From Candidatus Desantisbacteria bacterium CG1_02_49_89 (GTDB lineage: Bacteria > Desantisbacteria > UBA1551), in the NCBI GenBank assembly GCA_001871075.1, contig MNUP01000016.1, forward strand, positions 1 through 17,009: a DNA stretch of 17,009 nt, written 5' to 3'. Each line of letters opens with the position of its first letter. Within the stretch, counting starts at the first letter, position 1. Below are positions 14,501 to 17,009 of this stretch, piece by piece. The position numbers and the translations under genes are program-made. Under the pieces are notes generated by a model, which was given only the letters and a program-made list of their open reading frames with translations, was not told where the DNA came from and searched no databases.

Positions 14501-16856
14501 ACGGGAACGTTTCAGCGCCGGGATAGGTCAGGTTGAACGTCATTGAATTATCGCCGGAGACCCAGTTTGTCCCGAACCAGTAGTTATGTATCTCATCGTA
14601 AGTCTCGGTGTTTGAGGACGCCCAGCCTGATACTCCGGAAATATTGTCGGTCGCGGTGGCGTGGACAGTGACAGTTTCCTGGTTGGTGTAAGTGAAGGTA
14701 TCGGAAGTCAATGCCGGATTGTACGGATCGAACATGCCGCTTGCGTCGTAAACGGTTATGGCAAGGTCCTGCGGCGGCTCAGTGTCTATGGTTATCGTAT
14801 CGCTGAGCGTTATGGACTGGTTCCCGCAGGGGTCAATGTATTTCACGTAAACGGTTCTTACGCCCTGGCCCGGGGGCGTTGTAGTCCAGGGATACGTGGG
14901 CTGGTTGGGGATGGTATTGACTTCCGAAGAGAAATCAATATAGTTGCTTATAACTATAGTATCCACCTGGAAGTTGTCAACAGGGCTGAAACTCACGGTT
15001 ACGTCGTTTGAATTCCAGTAGGTCCCGCCGGCGAACGGAGCCTGGAACGCGTAGTCTATCCCCATGAACGCAACCGACCCGGAAGGCGGCTCTGTGTCCA
15101 ACTTGATGCTGTCAAAAGTCCAGCTTGCGCCGGGCCCGCCGTTCCCCGCAGCATCCATAGAATAAAGCCAGATGGTCTTGGTGCCCTGGCCGGTCTCTAT
15201 CGTGTAAAGCGTTGTTTCCGAAACGGTAGGCGCATAGTATTGCAGTGTTTTATACGAAGGCGAGAATGCGTCCGTCTCCGAGAGCACTATCCACTTTATG
15301 AAGTTCTCGTCCTGCGAGCCGAAGCTCACTTCCACCACTGAGGTATTCGTCCATTCAGCGCCGGCGTTTATCGTCATAGTGCAGTAGGAAGGATTGAACC
15401 AGTCAAGGTATATCGTGTCCTGTGTGAGAGTTGCGTTATTCGCTACATCGCCGAGCTCAAACGTTACTTTTCTCTCTCCCTGCACAAGGGGCGGGGCGCT
15501 TGCACCCCAGCTCAGGTCAAACGTTGTCTTGTTTGGCCCGCCCTGCACAACAGAACTCCAGTTCCAATTTGCAGGGTCCCAGTTTGTTTCGCTCCAGGTC
15601 ATGGAATCGCAGTTTGAAAAAGCATAATACGATTCAATGAGTGTATCAGCGCCGTCAATATCAAGGATAACATTAGGCGAGTTTGTGTAATCCATAGTAT
15701 CTGAAATAACGTCCGGATTAAGGTCATACGTCGTTGAGTCGGCGTCATAGACCGATGTCCAGAATATAGAAGGGAAAGTCGTATCTATGGTAATGTCGTC
15801 GGTGCACACGTATCCGTTCCCGGCCCCGTCAATGTACTTGACGTACACGATCTTTGTCTCTGTTGCGCCGGAAGTGTGCCAGGCATAGGTATTCTGGTTG
15901 TCAATTGTTTCGGCGGTCGTGAAATCCTTGTTGTTGCTTATGACTATCGTATCAACTATATAGTTGTCAGCCGCGGTGAAATATAGAGTGACTGTTTCTG
16001 AATCCCAGTAAGGCCCGCCGGCCCATCCTGCGTCAAAATATCCGTTCCTTCCCCAAATTGACATAAAACCGGAAGGCGGCTCTGTGTCGACAATGATGTC
16101 ATCCCAAACATTATACCAGTTTGTCATAGGAGAAAAATCTGAAAACCAGCAGTTAAGGTTCACTATACCCTGCTCTGGAGTCTGCATCACCCATTGAACC
16201 TGTGTATTATAAGTACTTGCGTTGATAGTCCAATTACTCCAAGCACCCCCGTCTTCCTGTATCCACATTTGGTAAAGCGTCCCGGGGTAAGTATCGGCTG
16301 CAGCCTGGTATTGTCCCGCGTCACTGTAGTAGTCTGCCGCTTTAATATTGATACGGAGGGTCGTTGTGTTAACGTAGGTAGCAGAGGTATTTATATTATA
16401 TTCACTCGTAGCAGGTGTGCCTGTATCAATGATTATAGAATCCGTGCCCACCAGGCCCGTATTTGCCGTCCCAAAAGCCGAATCTGTTGCGGTAACGTAA
16501 AGACATTTCAGCCCTGACCCTGTTCCAAGCCAGTAGTCGGTAGCAGTGTAGTATCCTGTCCCTGAATCAACTGTTGTTGCTCCTGCCATACCGGGGTTCC
16601 TGCTGTAGGTGGTGGAATCCACGCTAACCTGCGTATCACTGGTTGTCGAGTAGAAAGCGAGGTTAAAATTGCTCTGGTATGTCTTGTTCCCGGTCCCGCT
16701 TGGGTCAATGAGATCAACAAGCGGCCTTCTGGGCCCGGTTATATCCTGTTCTACATACATCAACCTTCTGCCAGGCAAGGTAAAAGAAACTATTGTGGTG
16801 TTACATAAATCCCTTGACATTTGATTCTGCTTTGAGTTGTCATTGCGAGCGACCAA
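5517..16856 (-). CDS. Giant tandem Ig-like surface protein with T9SS-like C-terminal tail
   Basis: 3,779 codons ending in TAA. The longest frame begins at a TTG (16856) inside a palindromic repeat; the first ATG is at 16820 (13th codon). Neither start has a clear Shine-Dalgarno sequence, and no signal peptide follows, so the 5' end is probably missing. Residues about 42-3416 are some 35 Ig-like beta-sandwich modules, most ending in 'DTI.ID.TPP' with an internal 'FIDRAGN' motif. Modules 1-18 are long and varied (about 85-125 residues), modules 19-32 (1908-3139) average exactly 88, and 33-35 are again varied. Then come a CARDB-like stretch (3417 to about 3515), a ZU5-like stretch (about 3525-3680, 'LNIPAGSLTEPASIVIAF', ending near 'HFSVY'), and a tail (3687-3779) with 'VFPNPYIP', 'IRIYNSVGEFI' and 'GVDVAPGIYIYVI', like T9SS type A/FlgD-like tails. 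Expected role: a long extracellular adhesin or stalk; no catalytic domain is visible. Confidence 0.88.
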   Translation of the reverse strand: MVARNDNSKQNQMSRDLCNTTIVSFTLPGRRLMYVEQDITGPRRPLVDLIDPSGTGNKTYQSNFNLAFYSTTSDTQVSVDSTTYSRNPGMAGATTVDSGTGYYTATDYWLGTGSGLKCLYVTATDSAFGTANTGLVGTDSIIIDTGTPATSEYNINTSATYVNTTTLRINIKAADYYSDAGQYQAAADTYPGTLYQMWIQEDGGAWSNWTINASTYNTQVQWVMQTPEQGIVNLNCWFSDFSPMTNWYNVWDDIIVDTEPPSGFMSIWGRNGYFDAGWAGGPYWDSETVTLYFTAADNYIVDTIVISNNKDFTTAETIDNQNTYAWHTSGATETKIVYVKYIDGAGNGYVCTDDITIDTTFPSIFWTSVYDADSTTYDLNPDVISDTMDYTNSPNVILDIDGADTLIESYYAFSNCDSMTWSETNWDPANWNWSSVVQGGPNKTTFDLSWGASAPPLVQGERKVTFELGDVANNATLTQDTIYLDWFNPSYCTMTINAGAEWTNTSVVEVSFGSQDENFIKWIVLSETDAFSPSYKTLQYYAPTVSETTLYTIETGQGTKTIWLYSMDAAGNGGPGASWTFDSIKLDTEPPSGSVAFMGIDYAFQAPFAGGTYWNSNDVTVSFSPVDNFQVDTIVISNYIDFSSEVNTIPNQPTYPWTTTPPGQGVRTVYVKYIDPCGNQSITLSDTITIDTEPPQDLAITVYDASGMFDPYNPALTSDTFTYTNQETVTVHATATDNISGVSGWASSNTETYDEIHNYWFGTNWVSGDNSMTFNLTYPGAETFPFGEGERRVYGGVVDNANNTNFTTGDTIIVDTEPPASCSAVINDGSEYTNNTLFKLNISATDNYAVGWALASETDVFNPAWYLGNYNAPVVDGDTHWLTIISGQGTKTIYVYFADRAGNGGPLYGPTVVSDTVILDTEPPNGTVNVNGSWYAEYCNSNNVNLTLNAWDNLSPVDTMVISNYVDFSDGITVPYNPNYNGWVTITGQGTRTVYVNFIERAGNNLTVYDTIVIDTEPPQNAGLAPYDPDGSIPPGSPVPLGISDTYIYTNTQVIGVELQVTDNFGIGGIWIEADAGAASQWYSPPFGNTVTFDLAAAYAQGTKNIQIWYYDYAANAVVTQVETIIVDFELPVVSQVIINTGDLYTRFSDVSVYYDGTDNFELGWVAILTSINTDPDVVVEYNDTNSVSDSHYPISFGPTEGETQIIVAFIDRAGNGPFSGPPSTAFNTDTIIIDKTAPYGSWLMLANGETFIGSSLTTVDFAGADTWWIDYVLLSNTSAFTFPAQLNPWSNSINMNDFGWTLDGVDTQSIYLRYYDGAGNTRTYTDSIIVDVSPPYNDQLVINTGALFTSTPNVFLTTISALDTQSGVETFVRSLDPDFATAETYAYIPGMIQPFYLGPEDETITVYAAFIDHVGNRSTTTDTINVDLTAPFNGSIIINSNAEFTNTSTVALDISALDSQSGLNLMVISNSPTFEAEVETRAYSEAPQAWILYPGEGLRIVYVKFIDNVGNVSGTWQDTINIDMVPPVGTVIINNGDTYTARNTVTLGLAATDGMSPIDTVVISNYPDFMPANTYTIPESSSLYNSTTIWILIPGDLVRTAYVKYFDRPGNSSTCTDSIEIDITPPVGTVLIDTGAVFTDTFTVALNLTVMDTQSGTYKIWVSNDSFVSSIETFPLSDGSSQMSWKLFMTDDTKTVWVQFYDNVDNFANFTDSIRVDITPPSGSVLINSGAEYSNTYTVVLNFSRIETQSGIKEIQVSNDEFWSSFETYTSIASVPWTLYGVADGVRTVWVKYIDEMDWASTVMTDTIVIDTYPPVGSMNINDNQLFANSNTVTLWLNATDNNKVYNVLVSNDSFATTASLPYASRVQWNAGAGDETKTVQVKFQDGAGWISGEYSDSIYLDLANPSGTVTINEGDLINSLNINLTLAASDTQTPVDTMVIGDGANTAVYAYAAALPWTFASDGSKTITASFLDRAGNSTQATDNVMVDLTPPSASVSIDEGTIYNGLTINLTLASADTQSVVDTMVIADGAAVNTYAYAPAQAWTFATGGNKTVTVVFIDRAGNISPAASDTILVDLNLPSGTVSINQGDLHNSLTVNLTLSASDTQTYVDTMVITDGSATSTEPYATSKTWTFASDGSKTITARFIDSTGNVSAGATDTTVIDITPPTAGVSINQGHLYYGHLIGLTLASADTQVTVDWMVISDGENVNTYAYATSKSWAFVSDGNKTVTVKFIDKAGNSSAAASDTTVIDVMPPFGTVSIDEGDIYSGGLTVNLTISADDTQVPVDTMVIYDGTATGTFAYATSHAWTFAKDGNKSVYARFIDRAGNKSDTASDAVLIDLTPPSGSVSFIEGTIFGSLSVNLAISAADTQLTVDTMVLTDGVTTSTEPYAISRAWVFGSDGSKTINAKFIDNAGNASGWFTDNIEIDLTPPSGSVVIDQKPIYASRTVSLSITAADTQTSVDTMVVSDGTATSTSAYSPTKAWTFVSDGNQTVNVSFIDHVGNVSSQFSDNITIDLTPPSGSVSIDEGILYNGLTVNLTLASADTQSAVTTMMIMDGVNGSTLPFAAAAPWTFASDGNKTVSVRFIDAAGNLSVWYSAATTIDLTPPSGTIGIDEGDLHGDMAVSLTISAYDTQVSVNSMIIGDGENTSVLAYAATQPWAFTSDGTKRVSVQFTDDAGNTSKQFADNIVIDMTPPSGTVSIDQKPLYNNRTVSTVISAVDTQCAIDSMVISDGTNTSTCAYAASKTWTFATDGNNTLSVRFIDHIGNVSGVFTDNILIDLTPPSGTVTIDEGKICNNLNVNLTIAAADTQSAITTMIISDGVTTNTYAFGPAVAWAIYSEGNKTVSVRFIDAAGNVSRSFSDTTFIDITPPSGTVAIDQGILHNSRTITMALSASDALVSVDTMVIDDGTNVNTMPYATAIGWTFDADGVNVINARFLDKAGNVSANASDSILIDITPPSGTVVIDEDLFLNKMSINLTLNAADTQVAVDAMVITDGVSTSTSAYATSKAWTFTYDGNRMIQVWFIDHAGNISAQATDNILIDVTNPSGSVSINEGVLFNSLTVNLTLNAADTESLVDTMVISDGVNTETSALAGAKVWTFVSDGVKTVTARFIDRPGNISPVYSDTILIDVTSPSGSVVIDTGANYTENWTVSIALSASDALTSVDTVVISEGGVDNTSAYTPGSRALVLSAGDDLKTVTVRYIDKVGNSVTATDTIVIDVAYPDGAFALNAGFDYVNSINVIVNIYAVDTQSGIAQVMLSNDNLNFVARAYDPAGIVWTLPNTGDGERYVYAKYFDALGHVSPVRSDTIVVDLTPPSGSVKINNGDQYVNTYTVTLNFSSVDTQAGNGQIAVSNDNFSTVNTIAYVTSANWVLSQNVLDGIKTVWVKFIDACGNISDAKSDTIMITGIAQVGVVTVPNTVPSSGNTWTMSLTVQNIGMKNVTIDTATSCVVFTMDGEDISSEFTVTKPNPLGLAPGNLGASTFTVTKTTNRTGRMTVDIFVGAKDDKGPALGVHLARTIDVFSPANEDRSYTLMNEFGDTIVELNIPAGSLTEPASIVIAFMTINDSICEANTWALINGQYAGISELNGRIVSIRAVRVSDTSTDVTLNNTSAVRITISYAGVWLGLENPSNLRVFVLNGRTWELVAGAVQVDLVNRTVTVTVSHFSVYRLMIFRPYQAGSDLSGVLVFPNPYIPAQAVGGTVKFNHLTKLATIRIYNSVGEFIKEVAVDDPNGEASWNGKNASGVDVAPGIYIYVITNPSGNRTTGKIGLIR
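7440..11135 (-). repeat. Fourteen ~88-codon tandem repeats (modules 19-32)
   Basis: This 3,696-base block holds fourteen units averaging exactly 264 bases; single units vary by only one or so codons. The consensus runs 'SGTVSIDEG.LYN.LTVNLT', 'L.A.DTQ..VDTMVISDG', 'ATSKAWTFASDGNKTV', 'FIDRAGN.S..ASDTILID' and 'LTPP'. Protein similarity is high, while DNA identity between most units is only moderate. Confidence 0.92.
8232..9815 (-). repeat. Duplicated three-module unit (modules 24-26 and 27-29)
   Basis: Residues 2348-2611 and 2612-2875 are each 264 codons (792 bases). Modules pair at distance three: 25/28 share 'IDQKP' and 'FIDH.GNVS', 26/29 share 'TTM' in place of 'VDTM' and 'SVRFIDAAGN', and 24/27 share the 'F.DN' end. 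A 42-base stretch at 9072-9113 is identical to 8280-8321, exactly 792 bases away. Confidence 0.8.
13140..16073 (-). repeat. Three copies of a three-module higher-order unit (modules 3-11)
   Basis: Residues 262-591, 592-924 and 925-1239 each hold an alpha-beta-gamma trio. Alpha modules (3, 6, 9) share 'VDT.VISN..DF'. Beta modules (4, 7, 10) are unusually long and share 'YD.D/YDAS', 'ISDT..YTN' and a long aromatic insert. Gamma modules (5, 8, 11) share 'DN...GW...S' or 'SETD.F.P' plus 'D.AGNG.'. The arrangement is seen by eye at the protein level. Confidence 0.75.
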
Positions 16857-16922
16857 AGGGAGCGTGGCAATCTCGATTTTTAGGTCGAGATTGCTTCGTC
16901 GTTAACACTCCTCGCAATGACA
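16838..16922 (+). repeat. Dispersed palindromic repeat, copy 2 (complete)
   Basis: The ends TGTCATTGCGAG (16838-16849) and CTCGCAATGACA (16911-16922) are a perfect 12-base inverted repeat. Inside, GCAATCTCGA (16867-16876) and TCGAGATTGC (16885-16894) form a perfect 10-base stem. The wording matches a palindromic repeat I know from many bacterial genomes ('CATTGCGAGGAGCGAAGC...'). It overlaps the first codons of the longest frame of the giant gene. Confidence 0.85.
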
Positions 16923-16941
16923 GCCCAAATGTAAAGATCTG

Positions 16942-17007
16942 TTAGAGACACCACACTATGATCTCGTTTGTTCCTGTTTTCCAGGCAGAAATATTTTTCC
17001 CCGGCGT
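16942..17007 (-). other. Possible 3' end of an upstream reading frame
   Basis: One minus-strand frame is open from the window edge for 21 codons and stops at TAA (16944-16942), reading 'TPGKNISAWKTGTNEIIVWC' plus L. The 'G.NEIIVWC' pattern resembles the late strand of Ig-like modules. It is in a different frame from the giant gene. A second frame is open longer, to a stop inside the repeat, so this is weak. Nothing else is seen in 16923-17009. Confidence 0.25.
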
Positions 17008-17009
17008 AT

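Noticed and set aside
5517-16856. Many plus-strand open frames of 60-250 codons opposite the giant gene (for example 8662-9417)
   Set aside because: They recur at the repeat period, carry the same antisense wording in each repeat, lack ribosome sites and resemble no family; they are shadows of a GC-biased repetitive gene.
16838-16922. Intrinsic terminator between an upstream gene and the giant gene
   Set aside because: The palindrome has no terminal T-run on the minus strand, and its wording is that of a dispersed repeat.
1-17009. tRNA, rRNA or riboswitch
   Set aside because: No cloverleaf, conserved rRNA wording or riboswitch core was noticed on either strand by eye; no covariance search could be run.

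Overview
The window reads as part of the genome of an uncultured Gram-negative (diderm) bacterium. Three features point there: a secretin gene, a PorV/PorQ-family outer-membrane protein, and a giant extracellular protein ending in a type IX secretion (T9SS)-like sorting tail. That mix, together with intergenic spacers full of short palindromic and heptamer repeats, suggests the FCB / Elusimicrobiota / Omnitrophota neighbourhood. This is inference from gene content only; no marker gene fixes the phylum. All convincing genes lie on the minus strand, so transcription runs from high to low coordinates.

Layout in transcription order: (1) 16838-16922, an 85-bp palindromic repeat, with a possible tail of an upstream reading frame at 16942-17007. 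(2) 5517-16856, one 3,779-codon ORF for a surface protein. It holds about 35 tandem Ig-like modules, then a CARDB-like stretch, a ZU5-like stretch and a T9SS-like tail. It has no recognisable signal peptide, and its longest reading frame begins inside the palindromic repeat, so the 5' end is probably lost or disrupted. (3) 5238-5516, a spacer with a second, diverged palindromic repeat inside a region with inverted ends. (4) 4245-5237, porV-like gene, ending in a textbook terminator. (5) 3110-4132, rmuC, with a near-consensus sigma-70 promoter. (6) 1005-3008, one OPT-like membrane transporter gene split by a single in-frame TAG. (7) 777-1004, a repeat-rich spacer. (8) 1-776, the 5' part of a secretin gene that runs off the window.

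Functionally, the giant protein and the PorV-like protein fit together as T9SS-type cargo and outer-membrane shuttle factor. The secretin belongs to a separate envelope machine (type IV pilus or type II secretion). RmuC and the transporter look like housekeeping neighbours. The most unusual material is the internal evolution of the giant gene: a three-domain higher-order unit repeated three times near the N terminus, and an unrelated three-domain duplication inside a block of fourteen ~88-residue repeats. Next in interest are the repeats that flank it, the interrupted transporter, and three unrelated period-7 arrays at gene borders.
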